Shown in pieces: positions 46,677 through 57,391 of a stretch of 64,000 nucleotides of DNA. Position 1 is the stretch's first letter, and the number at the start of each line of letters is the position of its first letter. The notes beneath the pieces are model-generated. The model saw nothing but the letters and a program-made list of their open reading frames with translations. It ran no database searches and was not told the origin of the DNA. Source of the DNA: Diplolepis rosae (lineage: Eukaryota; Arthropoda; Insecta; Hymenoptera; Diplolepididae); the NCBI GenBank assembly GCA_030998225.1, contig JAPYXD010000677.1, positions 12,151,501 to 12,215,500 on the forward strand. Reading direction: 5' to 3'. The position numbers and the translations under genes are program-made.

Positions 46677-47330
46677 TCAGGAAAATTAGACCAAAGGCAA
46701 AAATAAATAATTTTGCTTTCAACAATAGCAATATTATTATTGAAGGGCTAATTTGAAAGAGAAAAGATTATTTTCCATAAAAAGAATTTGAAACGCAAAA
46801 AAATAATTCATTTAATAAATATTATTTTTACCCAACCTTTTCTTCCTATCGTTTCACACCAAATTTTAAAAAATGATGTGATTCTAATAAATCACGGATC
46901 ATTTTTTCAGGAAAAAGAATTTTCACAACTTTACCGTTCCCAATTTTCTAAGTAAATTCTTTAATTGCTGAAACCATTAAAAATCAATTTCCCAAAATAA
47001 AATTCTTAAAAACAAATGGCTGAATTTAGTAATAATTTATTCATTTTCAAAAATTGGAAACGGTCAAGTTGTAGAAAATCTTTTTCCTAAAAAAATGAAC
47101 CGTGATTTATTAGAATCGCATCATTTTCAAAAATTTGGCTCGGAGCGATAAGAAAATAAGTTTGGGAAAAAATAAAATTTATTAATAAAATTATTTTTCT
47201 CTATTTCAAATTTTTTTCATGGAAAATAATCTTTTCTGTTTCAAATTAGCCCTTCAATAATAATATTGCTATTCTTGAAAGCAAAATTATCTATTTTTGC
47301 TTGAGGCCTAATTTTCCTGGATCAACTACC
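46677..47330. mobile_element. TTAA-flanked fold-back element, ~300-bp arms
   Basis: TTAA at 46673-46676 and 47331-47334. Ends GGTAGTTCATTCAGGAAAAT / ATTTTCCTGGATCAACTACC. Inner blocks (gcaatattattattgaaggg, gattctaataaatcacgg) are inverted in the second half. TTAA duplication is known from piggyBac and Kolobok superfamilies; no transposase here. Confidence 0.75.
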
Positions 47331-47334
47331 TTAA

Positions 47335-47813
47335 TGCTCCATCTGTCGTTTTTAATCTTTTTTAAATAATTTTATTAGCCGAATTGTTTTATATAATTGA
47401 AATATATATATTTAATTTTATGTAGTGTTAAGTTTCCTAAAAATAATTAAGCTATTTTTGCTGTTAAAAACTTTATAGTATCGTGAAGTTTATCAGTCTC
47501 GTATGCTAGAATATTCTCAGAGAAATTTCACACTTTGGATACTACAATTAGGTGGAAACTTCGTTCAAAACAACCAGATGTCAACATTTGGAGCTATTCC
47601 AAGTTTCCATTGGTCTCATGGAATTGCCATTGACCCAAGTGTTTTTGTGTGGTTACATTTGAAGTTGTTTTTCAGGAATATTGCAAGTGTGATTTTTAAA
47701 TTTTGTGACTTTTTTGTACTAACTAATCAATTTAATTTTAGGATTCTGCATTTTTATATGAAAAAAGCTAAAACGGAGAATTTTGTCTTTTCTTTTAGTT
47801 GACACTTTAGTAA
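47335..47813. other. AT-rich intronic DNA
   Basis: A 99-codon frame at 47503-47802 has no recognisable domain; left unassigned. Confidence 0.4.
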
Positions 47814-47978
47814 ATATACTTGCAGTTTTGAACGTTCATTGATGGCAAAATTTTTTTTTCATAAGAAAATTAATTATTATGTACTATTTTTTAATTTTCT
47901 GGGTCAAAAACTAATCATTTAGTTTTCAAAAAAAAATATTTTTCATTGTTTAATAAACTTTCAGAACTGTAAGTACAT
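47814..47978. mobile_element. Family A MITE, copy 6, internally deleted
   Basis: Ends ATATACTTGCAG / CTGTAAGTACAT. Flanks ctttagtaa and cttcagtaa match at eight of nine positions, supporting the 9-bp duplication. Confidence 0.8.
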
Positions 47979-47991
47979 CTTCAGTAATTGT

Positions 47992-48168
47992 ATCTACTTA
48001 CAGTTCTAAACGTTCATTGGACGATTGAAAATATTTTTTTTTTTAAACTAAATGATTAATTTTTGCCACAGAAAATTAAAAAATAGTGTATTGTTTATGA
48101 AAGGTTGTATATTTACATGGCCCTAAATATGGACATAATAATTAATTTTGTTATGAATAAAAATGTGT
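47992..48168. repeat. Family A MITE, copy 7, right end missing
   Basis: Begins ATCTACTTACAGTTC with the AACGTTCATTGGACGAT block and full interior; stops at gaataaaaatg. Confidence 0.7.
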
Positions 48169-50271
48169 TGTTAATTCAGAGAAACTCGAAAAGTTTTCTT
48201 TTTTTGATTCAAAGAATGAAAGATATAAATTTAAAATTGTTGAAGATTTTAGTAGTTTCATATTGTTGATGAATTTACATCGTTTTAATAAACTGGACAA
48301 ATTTTTTGTTATTCAAAAGTATACAAAAACTAAAGATTACTTTCGCTGATTAATATAATTATCTATTATTAAAATATGATTCGTTTCGGTCCTTCGTTTC
48401 TTTATTTTTATTTTCGGTCAGTCAAGTTACATCAGATGTTGACATGGTCAACTTACTCAACCCCCAAATTTCTTAAGTTGATTGTATTTTAAACTTTTTT
48501 TTTTGCTATTCCTGGTGTATTATAAACATAACATATATTTCATCTGAAATAAAAAAAAAATCGTGAAAGACTGAAATATATTTTAAACAATTATTTTGGT
48601 TTCTAAAATGGGGATATGAAATATTTTATGATTTCTTGACCAATATTGAATTCCATGACAAAAAAGACAAATTTTGAATAGTTTAAATGAAAATTCTGAA
48701 GTCATCAAAGTAGGTACACAATTATCAGTATTTCTAACTGACTCCAATCAAAATTTTAGTAACTCAAGTTAATCAAGATATTAAATAATTTTCTCTGATA
48801 AAACTTTAATTAATAATTTATTCTATTTACTTTTTTATATATCCTTAATATATCGGTCAAGCACGCTATTTTCATTTTAATTCACTGTAAAATAATGTAA
48901 TCCCTTATAATCACTCAGAATTTCTTTTTATATTTTTAAATTACATGTAATCTACCTAATTTCTAGTAATCACTGGTAATTTCGTTTTATCTTGTGCAAT
49001 CCAATGGATCCCTTGTATTCTTTTAAAACCCTTTGTGATCAAGGCCGTGTTTAGGTTGGTGGGGGCTCCGAGGCCAGTTGATGGTGGGGGCCTTTTACTA
49101 AAAAAATATAAAATATTTATTACATTTTTTTGTTACATTTTTGTTTGAAATTCTTTTTTGCAATTTTTGATGTGGATGGTGGGGGCCCCAAAGTGATGGG
49201 GACCCGAGGCCATCTCTTGTAATCTTATACGTGATTTTCTGTCATAGCCTCTAATCTTCAAATTAGCTAATTTACCAGTTGTAAAATTTCTGGAAGTTGA
49301 ATTATGGGAAAAATTTGTGGGTTAGAACCAGAAAGTCAAAGGAGAGAATAAAGTAATTTTCTATGTGTAAACATTAGTGTCAGTGATGGTAAAATAGTGA
49401 AAATAAGAGAAAGGGTCGAGAATCAAGGGCGTACATCATATTTGGAAGGAAAGTCGTTAGCGGACTTTGGCAATGAGCCAGTATTCGATTCCAAGAATGT
49501 AACAGATTTGTCATGTGGTCGGAGGAAGAGGAGATAATCGCATTTACCTTCCCATTCGAAGTAAAACGTTATAAGCAGCCGCGTCCAACTGACACGAATT
49601 TCAGTATGCCAAGGCCTATTTCCGATAATTCAGAAGACAAGATAGCACCTAAAAGTGTACTTATCTATTCACTTTGCACTATATATGAGTATGTTCAAAA
49701 AAGCAAGAACCATCGGATTATTTTCTTCCTGAAAGAAGATAATTTTCGGAAAGGAACTTCTCATTAGAAATTTTATTTACCATGACTTCAATTTAGGGAC
49801 ATATGTACGAAAATGAAGAAAAAGTTTTCCAACAACAACTTCAATTCCACTTGGCTTAATTTGGTTTAAATTCCAAAAAAGTCTGTACGTGTGGTTTAGT
49901 CATATTTTCAGAAATATAATCATTTCTTTGAATTTTGAAAGTAACTCTGTTGTATTTCAAACGAATTTTACTGAAAAATAATTGATTATCCATAAAATTA
50001 ACGATTAACTATACTCAATTATAAACTTCCAACTGAATACCAAATAGGCAATTGATTATTCAATTTAATTAATTGTCTAGTTTATTTTCTAGAAAATTTT
50101 ATGAAAATCTGTTTATTCGCTGGAAGACATCTTACATAAAGTTCAAGAAAATATTGTATGGTTTTAAAGATATGAGTATAAGGTTATAAAGAATTGCAAA
50201 AGATGACACGACAGTTAAAAAATGAACTTTATCTATAATCTTAAATAGTATATTATGCATTTAAGGAAAAA
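48169..50271. other. Intronic DNA, no gene recognised
   Basis: About 48880-49040 has recurring taatcact/taatcnnt words. About 49048-49210 has two gatggtgggggcc-type blocks around an AT-rich spacer, probably an insect repeat with gaggccagttgatggtgg and acccgaggccatc. The 84-codon frame at 49513-49767 has mixed composition and no domain I recognise. Confidence 0.4.
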
Positions 50272-50291
50272 AATAGTATATTGTGCAACTA

Positions 50292-50431
50292 CTCTCTAAA
50301 TATGAATCAGTCAATTTTCACTGAAATAATTAGTGAAATTTGACTGATTTACAGTAACCTCTTTTTAGCTATTTAAATCAGTAAAATTTCACTGATAATC
50401 AGTAGATTTTGACTGATTCAAATTTAGAGAG
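50292..50431. mobile_element. Family D MITE nested in family C
   Basis: Ends CTCTCTAAATATGAATCAGT / ACTGATTCAAATTTAGAGAG; TA at 50290-50291 and 50432-50433. Internally deleted relative to the 15015 copy. Confidence 0.85.
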
Positions 50432-50478
50432 TAGGGAAAAAAAAATATTTTGCAACCATATGAGTAAAATAAATGTTT

Positions 50479-50558
50479 TTTTCTACTAGCGGGCCATAAA
50501 GTGGACTTTATTGCCCCGTACGGGGCAAACAAATCCACTTTCTGACCCGCTAGTAGAA
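50479..50558. repeat. 80-bp loopless palindrome of family C
   Basis: ttctactagcgggccataaa ... gccccgta is met head-on by cggggc ... tgacccgctagtagaa, with about five mismatches in forty pairs and no spacer. It could extrude as a cruciform or fold as RNA. Confidence 0.8.
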
Positions 50559-50696
50559 AAAAATCGTGTGCAACACGGGAAAAACATTTATTTTACTCGT
50601 GTGGTTGTTACCCTCACTTTGCTCAAGCATCAAACTTCACACTCGCAAAATAAATTTTCTTTTCCCTAGTTGCACAATGTACTATTCCAGTGCCAC

Positions 50697-50870
50697 ATAC
50701 GATTTTTTTTCTACTAGGGGGCAAAAAATGGATTTGTTTGCCCTGAACAGGGAACAATCCTCCCAAGTGAAAAAAAATCATTTGCAAGACGGAAAAAACA
50801 CTTATTTTACTCGTGTGACTGTTGTCCTCCTTTCTATTAGTTTCTTTAGTATGTATAAAAATATTTTAAC
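50697..50870. repeat. Second, degraded family C half
   Basis: gattttttttctactagggg, ggatttgtttgccctgaaca, aaatcatttgcaagacgg and actcgtgtgactgttgtcct follow the order of the full copy. The 112-codon frame across it is an artefact. Confidence 0.6.
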
Positions 50871-52802
50871 TCTATGTTTTGTGGCTGAGAATGATCCAAA
50901 ATGATTCGTCATAGTGAACTTGTTTCATGAATTCAGGCAGTTTTAATTTAAAACATAAAGGTGGTTCACTTACGCGAAGAAACTTTTCATAGTAAAATAT
51001 GTTTTATTTTATATTGATAATTTTAAAAAATATTAGGGATCTAGGGAAAATCGAGGCGCAATGGTAATTATTCTTAGCGGACTTGAAATTGTTTGTAGTT
51101 AAAATACTAAAGATTCGAAAAATAATATGAAACTTTTGTATAGGTTATAGTAAAGTTTGATATAATCTATAGTAAATTATCATATAGCTCATATAAAGTT
51201 CAGTATTTCGCTACGAGAAATTCTCACTATTACACGTTTTTCCCTAAATTGAAACGCAGTTTAGTAAAAATTGTAAACTTGGGTTTTTTCTGTGTATAAT
51301 TATACTGCTTTGAACCAAAAATATTAAAATATATTAATATTTATATAAAATTATTTATTATAATTATATTATAATAATTATAATAATTTATTATAACATT
51401 ATAAATTAATATTTATATTAATATAAAATATTTCAAAACGTATTAAGGATATTTGATTTTAGAAATTGTAGTTTAATAGTTTTTTTTTTATTATAAATAT
51501 TGATTTATTCACTCTTGTTTGTCTATTTCTTAATTTGATAAAAATTAAGAACTTTATTTAGATCACAAAATTATTTCATTGTTAGAAATGCTCTAAAATC
51601 TACATATTTTTTATATTAAAGACGTGACGTAAAATTTCATAAAATTTACTTTACTTCTAAGAAAACGTCTTGAAATGTCAAAAGATTTATTTAAATTAAC
51701 TACAATTTTTATTTAAATTACAAAATTCAACTAAATTCTCATATTCATATTCAAATCACAAAACTTCAATAGAATTTTCAGTCATATAATTGCCCAAAAC
51801 TTCAGATATGTGTTTCGAGAAATTCCTAGAAAAAATTGTTAACAGTGATATTATTAATAATGTATATTTCTTTTCTGTTTAGTGTTTTGTATTAGATTTT
51901 GAATAAAAATAACTAGAATTTTAATTGAATTTTTCAGTTTGAAAGTTGTTAAAATTTGAATGGCTCTGTTGAATTTTCTCCTGAGTTTTATGTTTCCACG
52001 TAATTGGAAATACGAAAGTATATGGTTATTCTTGAGGAAGATCGGTTTATGTCATGTCTAGGGTTTGGGATGTTAGATCGAAGTTCATTGCTTTGCAGAT
52101 CCCTAGGGTGATTTAAAGGCGCCTAACTCATCCCGCTGTCTTCAACTTGCAAGCTTGCGTCAGTTTGCCTGTACATAGGGGCCAACATGGCTGTCGACTA
52201 TCTACTATTCAGCTTTTTCTATAAGTTTATCCGTTTGTTGACTTTACTAGGAGACATGCTTTTCATGTCTCATCGACCAACCACTCAAAACCATAAAGTG
52301 AAAGCTCCGTAAAAAGAGAAATGTTCCTTTTTCTCAGAAAATTTTGACAATTTGAAAACACTTTTTCTGAATACTGCTGACACCAAGTGAAAATAGATCT
52401 CGATTTTTACAGAGGATAAAAAGTTGATTGGATTGGGAAATCAATCTCAGAATGAAAAGAAAGAACTCTGTTTGAACTTGATTCAAATATAATTCGACGA
52501 CGAAAACTTCAACGAATACTTACATGGGTCAGCAAACAACGAAAATCTTGATGTCAGAGAATTTCGTTGGTCAGGAGAATTAATAGAAAAATCTAGGGTT
52601 TCTTGGTGAAGTTTTTTAATCCAATTGATAAAGTTCTCAAGGCGTACAATTGTACAAACAAAATTAGAGGATCTCTTTTATTACTCTGTATTTTAACCAT
52701 TTAGAATTAGAAAATAATTGAGAACATTTTAAAAATAGAAAATTAAATACCTAATTTGGAGATTTGAAATAGTATATTTCATATCCATTGCGTTAAAATA
52801 CA
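50871..52802. other. AT-rich intronic DNA
   Basis: A nearly pure A/T tract with ttataattatat-type palindromes lies at about 51320-51430. About 52000-52320 is unique and less AT-rich, without an ORF of note. Confidence 0.45.
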
Positions 52803-53170
52803 TTCTGATCTTGAATCCTTTTATCGATTTTCAACTTTGTATTCCTTATTTTTCTAAATAATTCAGGAATAGGTATAAAAAATCAAAATAAAAAAAAATG
52901 CGTTTTTTTATAACTGTTAATGAGATTGAAAAACGACTTTTTTGTCCGCCGTACACTGTAAGTTAGCCGATTCGGTGTTATTTTGCGTGCGGAAAGTTGA
53001 ATTTGCGCACACTTAAAATTTTCCCGTACCAGTGCAGGAAAATCAACTTTCCGGACGCAAAACGACACCAACAAGGCTAACTTCTGGTGTAAGTTGGACA
53101 AAAAAGTCGGTTTTCATTTTCATTAACAGTTATAAAAGAAAGTCGATAAAAGGATTCAAGATCAGAAGAG
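52803..53170. mobile_element. Fold-back element with a family B hairpin at its centre
   Basis: Outer arms ctgatcttgaatccttttat / ataaaaggattcaagatcag, middle arms ataactgttaatgagattg / cattaacagttat, and a centre (about 52945-53100) matching family B: tgtccgccgtacactg, ttttgcgtgcggaaagttga and inverted partners. The minus ORF across it is an artefact. Confidence 0.75.
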
Positions 53171-53963
53171 TGATAAAAGAAAAAAGTAGAAGTTATTGAA
53201 TGAAAGGTTGAGGGAGTTTGAGAATATGGATAAAAATGAAAAATATTATCAGAAAATATTTTATTAAAGGCAATCGAACAGGAAGAAATTTGGAAATTTT
53301 GAAAATTTAATTTAGTGGCTATGATAAATTATCTCGTGCTTTTATATCGAAGTAGAAAAGTTCAGTTTTCAAATAAAACCGAAGTTTCAAGAAATCACAT
53401 TCTTTCTTCAAAATAAACAGTATATTCTTAATAGCTAAAATCGCACAAAATGGGAAACATATTTCATAATATAAATAGAACTCTTTAATTTAATTCCATT
53501 AAAATTTATTTCCGACGCAATTTCCTTACATTGTTTTCTAAGTATATATTTAAAAATATATTTCAAGATTTTCACATTTTTAAATCACAAATTATTTTTA
53601 AATTTAATTCAGGACAATTTGTATGAAAATTAAATTGGCTAATTTGAATATTTTGTCATGGCATCTGATTTTTCATTTATTTGCCATTATTTCAGTTACC
53701 GTAACAGTAAATTATATCCAATTAAAACTGAATTATTTTATTTCTAACTGTAACTAATAGAACATTTAACATATTCAATTTTTTTCATTCAAGCTGAACC
53801 TTTTTTATTCCGAAAGTAACTTTAAAATATAATTAGGTCATAAGTAACAGATAAAAGTACTTTAATTTCTGTTACATAATTACTATTTAATTATTAATAG
53901 GAATATTAATTGATGAACATATTCTTCCTTGACATTAAATTAAAAAATTAATAAATTAAAAAT
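53171..53963. other. AT-rich intronic DNA
   Basis: No feature supported. Confidence 0.45.
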
Positions 53964-53975
53964 AAATCAAACGAT

Positions 53976-54036
53976 TTGAACATTAAAGTGAATGGCCTTT
54001 CCGGTTTTGTAAAGTTGTTTTATTTTCAAAGTACGT
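53976..54036 (-). repeat. Inverted fragment of the terminal repeat end
   Basis: Reverse complement of about 58001-58062 (ggccattcactttaatgttc, caactttacaaaaccgg, acgtactttgaaaa). Its inner edge at gtacgt corresponds to the predicted hammerhead cleavage neighbourhood of the repeat. Confidence 0.85.
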
Positions 54037-54037
54037 T

Positions 54038-54740
54038 CAAATGAACAATTGTGGAGACATTTTACTTCCAAAGTTTTGTTGTAGTAGAAAAATTTTTTAA
54101 AAAATGTAACAATAACGTATAAATGATGGAAGCTGCTTGTAAGTAACTAATATTTCAAAAAATTTCTTTACACAATTTAATTCAAAATTTATCTCTTATA
54201 TATTTATTTTATAGGTGTCGTTATCGATCAATATAACCTAAAAAGGTTGACACCAGTTATACTAACAAAAATTTTTAAAAAATTTAACGAACTCTCGTAG
54301 CAACTAATATGCTATGATGATAATTTTACAATATAACTTTATGCTTTTAAACTTGGATTTTTTTGAAATTTAATTTTTTATAAAAATTTAACCTATCATC
54401 AAGCAATATGAATGGAAGTAAAATACCAAATTTGTCATCCACGGTATGTTTATTATTATTATTATTCTTTCTCTCTTTTATCTTCTCTTAATTTTATATT
54501 TTATATTGAAAAAACAAAATCTTTTTATTATATAAATATTATCTTTTTATTATATTCATAATTTTTTAAAAAATTTTTATATATATTCATTTTGTATTTC
54601 CTTTTTATAGTCTTGATAAGGACCGAAAAATCGGTCGAAAAGTTGACGTACTTTGAAAATAAAACAACTTTACAAAACCGGAAAGGCCATTCACTTTAAT
54701 GTTCAAATTACAATACCGGTAACAACATATCTACAAACTA
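54038..54740 (+). repeat. Left terminal repeat (PLTR) of the Penelope-like element
   Basis: About 703 bp, starts caaatgaacaattgtggaga, ends acatatctacaaact. By eye it differs from the right copy at only a handful of sites (for example tatact/tatcct, ctcgtagc/ctcatagc, gaaaagttg/gaaacgttg, two one-base run-length changes). It contains a small tta microsatellite (about 54450-54467). Confidence 0.95.
54602..54659 (+). ncRNA. Hammerhead-ribozyme-like motif, left copy (damaged)
   Basis: Same layout as the right copy: stem II GACCGA/TCGGTC, GAAA, a small helix III and a GTA cleavage site (54648-54650). The base after GAAA is A instead of C, losing one helix III pair, and the 5' core reads CTTGATAA instead of CTGATGA. 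Confidence 0.3.
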
Positions 54741-54774
54741 ATTATCAGGCCTAAAACCTTTATTACATCGAAAC

Positions 54775-57123
54775 ATGGAGAACATACAAGGATTCTACGA
54801 CAATCTACGAAATGAATACAATCCACAGCTAGTTAAAGACATCAAATTATATAAACAATTTACCAGCAATTTAAAGAAAAGAGAGATACAGAGAAAATTT
54901 TTATTGGAATGTAGATCGCACAACATTTTGCCTAATCATATTTTAAATCAAACATACATAAATATCAGATTTTTCTCGAAACATGTTTGTGAGGAGATTG
55001 AGAACTCGACAAGACTTTTTGGTAAAAAAATTCTAAATTTTGAAATAACTGACATTTCACAAGAAATTAAACAAATCAGCAAGGATATCTACTACTACAA
55101 AATGAAAATTATAAACCAAACTTCAAATGATTTTTATAACAATTTAAAAACAAAAAATCAAAATACTATTGAAAAGTATACAAAGAAACTATACAACAAT
55201 ATTACAAATAAATTAGAAAATCTAAAAGTTGCTCAAATTCCAAAATTAGTTACAGACAAAAACAATTGGTTTATAAACTTGTCAAATAAACAAATCCCTG
55301 ACAACGTTGCAGATATTCTTAGTCTCGGTGGTAAGTTTGCTTTTAATTACAATAAAAAAACTTTTCCTATTGCTAAAATTATTACAAATTTAGAATATAA
55401 TATTCATAACATTCCCTATGACAATAGAAACTACATAAGAAATGAATTAACATATTGGGTTCAAAATTGGCTATATAATGAAAGTAGTAATATTAATAAA
55501 AATATTTTCTTACAAAAAGATATTTATGAAACAAAAAATTTTTTAAAAAATAATACAGATATTATCTTAACAAATGCAGACAAAAGTAATAAAACTATTC
55601 TAATGAACAAAAATGATTACAACTCAAAAATTTACGATCTTCTCAATAATCCATCTACATACATTAAACTAAAAAAAGATCCAACTAATGAAATAAACAA
55701 TACTTTAACTATAACTTTAAATGAATTAAAAGATAAAAATATTATTGATGAAAAACTTTACAAATTTCTTCATTGTAGCACCAATATTGCACCCAAATTC
55801 GATGGTTTACCAAAAATCCATAAAACCAACTGTCCACTAAGACCTATCACTTCCTTCATTGGTTCACCTTTATACAACCTATCTAAATTACTTTCTAAAT
55901 CTATGCAAAAAACAGTTGGACATACTGAATATCATATTAAAGATAGTTTTGAATTCAAAAAGAAAATTTCCAATATCTATATACCAAATAACTTCACTAT
56001 TATCTCACTTGATGCAGTGTCCATGTACACTAATATTTCTTGGAATCTTATTAGAAAATCAGTTAAATTAAGATGGAATCAAATAAAAACCAATACTTTT
56101 CTCAAACAAACACATTTCGATAATATTTTACAATTTTGTTTAGAATCATCATACTGTACTTATAACAATGAATTTTATAAACAAATTTTTGGTTTACCAA
56201 TGGGATCGCCTCTATCAGCCACTGCTGCAAACGTTGTCATGGAAGAGTTAGAGAAAAAAATTTTTAAAAAATTACCTTATAATATTATATTTTATTACAG
56301 ATATGTAGATGACACTTTAATTTGTCTACCAGAAAACAAAGTAGAAGATATTTTATGCAGATTTAATTCCATAGATAAAAAACTAAAATTCACTTTAGAA
56401 AAATCTATAAATAATAGTATCAATTTTTTGGATGTAAATATCCAAGTTATTGATAATAAAATTAAAACTAATTGGTACAAAAAACCAATTTGGTCAGGTC
56501 GATATATCAATTTTTTCTCTAACCACTGTTTAACATATAAAATTGGCGTTATCTACTCACTTACTGATAGAGCAATACTCTTATCAGATAAAGAATTTCA
56601 TATAAATAATTTAAATTGTGTGCGATCTACATTACTAAAAAATGGCTATCCACTAGATCTTTTAAATGAAAAAATTTTCGAACGTTATAAAAAATTAATA
56701 ACAATTCAACATAAAACAAATCAAGTATGTGAAATTTATAATATAGATCACAGAGAAAGTAGAAAAGTCATAACTTTTCCATATATTCAAAATTTTCAAG
56801 AACAGATATGCAGAATTTTTAAAAAAACTAAACTTCAAATTGTCTTTACAATAGAAAACTCTTTACAAAAAAAATTATTTCCAACAATTAAAGATAGAAC
56901 ACAAAAAAAATTTAAATATAATGTCATTTATGAAATTAACTGTATACAATGCAACAAAAAATATATTGGACAAACTTGCAGATTCTTACACAATAGATTA
57001 CTAGAACATGCTAGATCTGTTAAAAATAAAGATAATAAAACTGCACTTGCAGAACATGCTACTTCTTACAAACATTCCTTTGATTTTAAAAATACTAAAA
57101 TTTTAGATACAGAAAATATTTAA
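54775..57123 (+). CDS. Penelope-like reverse transcriptase with GIY-YIG endonuclease, late stop
   Basis: The 782-codon frame has the PLE order. An N-terminal ~330-residue region without recognised motifs comes first. Then the RT core: GLPKIHKTNCPLRPITSF (~344), SLDAVSMYTNI (~411), FGLPMGSPLSATAANVVMEE (~472) and the catalytic RYVDDTLICL with D512 and D513. A C-terminal GIY-YIG with its zinc motif follows (CIQCNKKYIGQTCRFLHNRL from 723, then LLEH, LAEHATSYKHSFDF and ILDTEN). The TAA at 57121 cuts the domain: the same frame continues KKRLILEMIYIQKE, the usual last motif of this domain, for 39 codons to TAA at 57241-57243. So the ancestor was about 822 aa and this copy carries one late nonsense codon. 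RT catalytic residues look intact. Codon use is strongly A/T-ending, like the surroundings. Confidence 0.95.
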   Translation: MENIQGFYDNLRNEYNPQLVKDIKLYKQFTSNLKKREIQRKFLLECRSHNILPNHILNQTYINIRFFSKHVCEEIENSTRLFGKKILNFEITDISQEIKQISKDIYYYKMKIINQTSNDFYNNLKTKNQNTIEKYTKKLYNNITNKLENLKVAQIPKLVTDKNNWFINLSNKQIPDNVADILSLGGKFAFNYNKKTFPIAKIITNLEYNIHNIPYDNRNYIRNELTYWVQNWLYNESSNINKNIFLQKDIYETKNFLKNNTDIILTNADKSNKTILMNKNDYNSKIYDLLNNPSTYIKLKKDPTNEINNTLTITLNELKDKNIIDEKLYKFLHCSTNIAPKFDGLPKIHKTNCPLRPITSFIGSPLYNLSKLLSKSMQKTVGHTEYHIKDSFEFKKKISNIYIPNNFTIISLDAVSMYTNISWNLIRKSVKLRWNQIKTNTFLKQTHFDNILQFCLESSYCTYNNEFYKQIFGLPMGSPLSATAANVVMEELEKKIFKKLPYNIIFYYRYVDDTLICLPENKVEDILCRFNSIDKKLKFTLEKSINNSINFLDVNIQVIDNKIKTNWYKKPIWSGRYINFFSNHCLTYKIGVIYSLTDRAILLSDKEFHINNLNCVRSTLLKNGYPLDLLNEKIFERYKKLITIQHKTNQVCEIYNIDHRESRKVITFPYIQNFQEQICRIFKKTKLQIVFTIENSLQKKLFPTIKDRTQKKFKYNVIYEINCIQCNKKYIGQTCRFLHNRLLEHARSVKNKDNKTALAEHATSYKHSFDFKNTKILDTENI

Positions 57124-57243
57124 AAAAAACGATTAATTTTAGAAATGATTTATATTCAAAAAGAAAATTTTTCTATTAATTACAAAACAGATATTGAAAA
57201 TTTAAGTGCCATTTATAATAATATAATAAAATCCATAAAATAA
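57124..57243 (+). pseudogene. Detached last 39 codons of the GIY-YIG domain
   Basis: In frame with the ORF above, directly after its TAA. Contains RLILEMIYI and ends NNIIKSIK*. The match to the usual C-terminal end of PLE endonuclease domains argues that the upstream TAA is a mutation and not the ancestral stop. Confidence 0.8.
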
Positions 57244-57391
57244 CTTTTCTACTTTCTCTTATCTTTTCTAATCTTTTTAATTGTATAATTTCATAAATTT
57301 CAAAAATTACCATTGAATGTTACCAATAACCGATATATTACATATTAATTGTCTTGAGAACGCACCATAACATCAACAACGCTACGATAGC

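Larger units (their letters stand above)
50272..50686. mobile_element. Family C element, full copy, interrupted by family D
   Basis: Ends AATAGTATATTGTGCAACTA and inverted TAGTTGCACAATGTACTATT. The interior has the 80-bp palindrome (50479-50558), then cgtgtgcaacacgggaaaaa and actcgtgtggttgttaccct. The family D insertion in the left end duplicated the TA of gcaacTAggg, and the intact right end shows the uninterrupted form. A partial tandem copy (tagtatattatgcatttaag) precedes it. Confidence 0.8.

Noticed and set aside
47503..47802. 99-codon ORF as a gene
   Set aside because: Aromatic-rich, no domain, no splice or start context, AT-rich surroundings.
50566..50904. 112-codon ORF
   Set aside because: Spans two family C copies; the peptide changes character at the repeat junctions.
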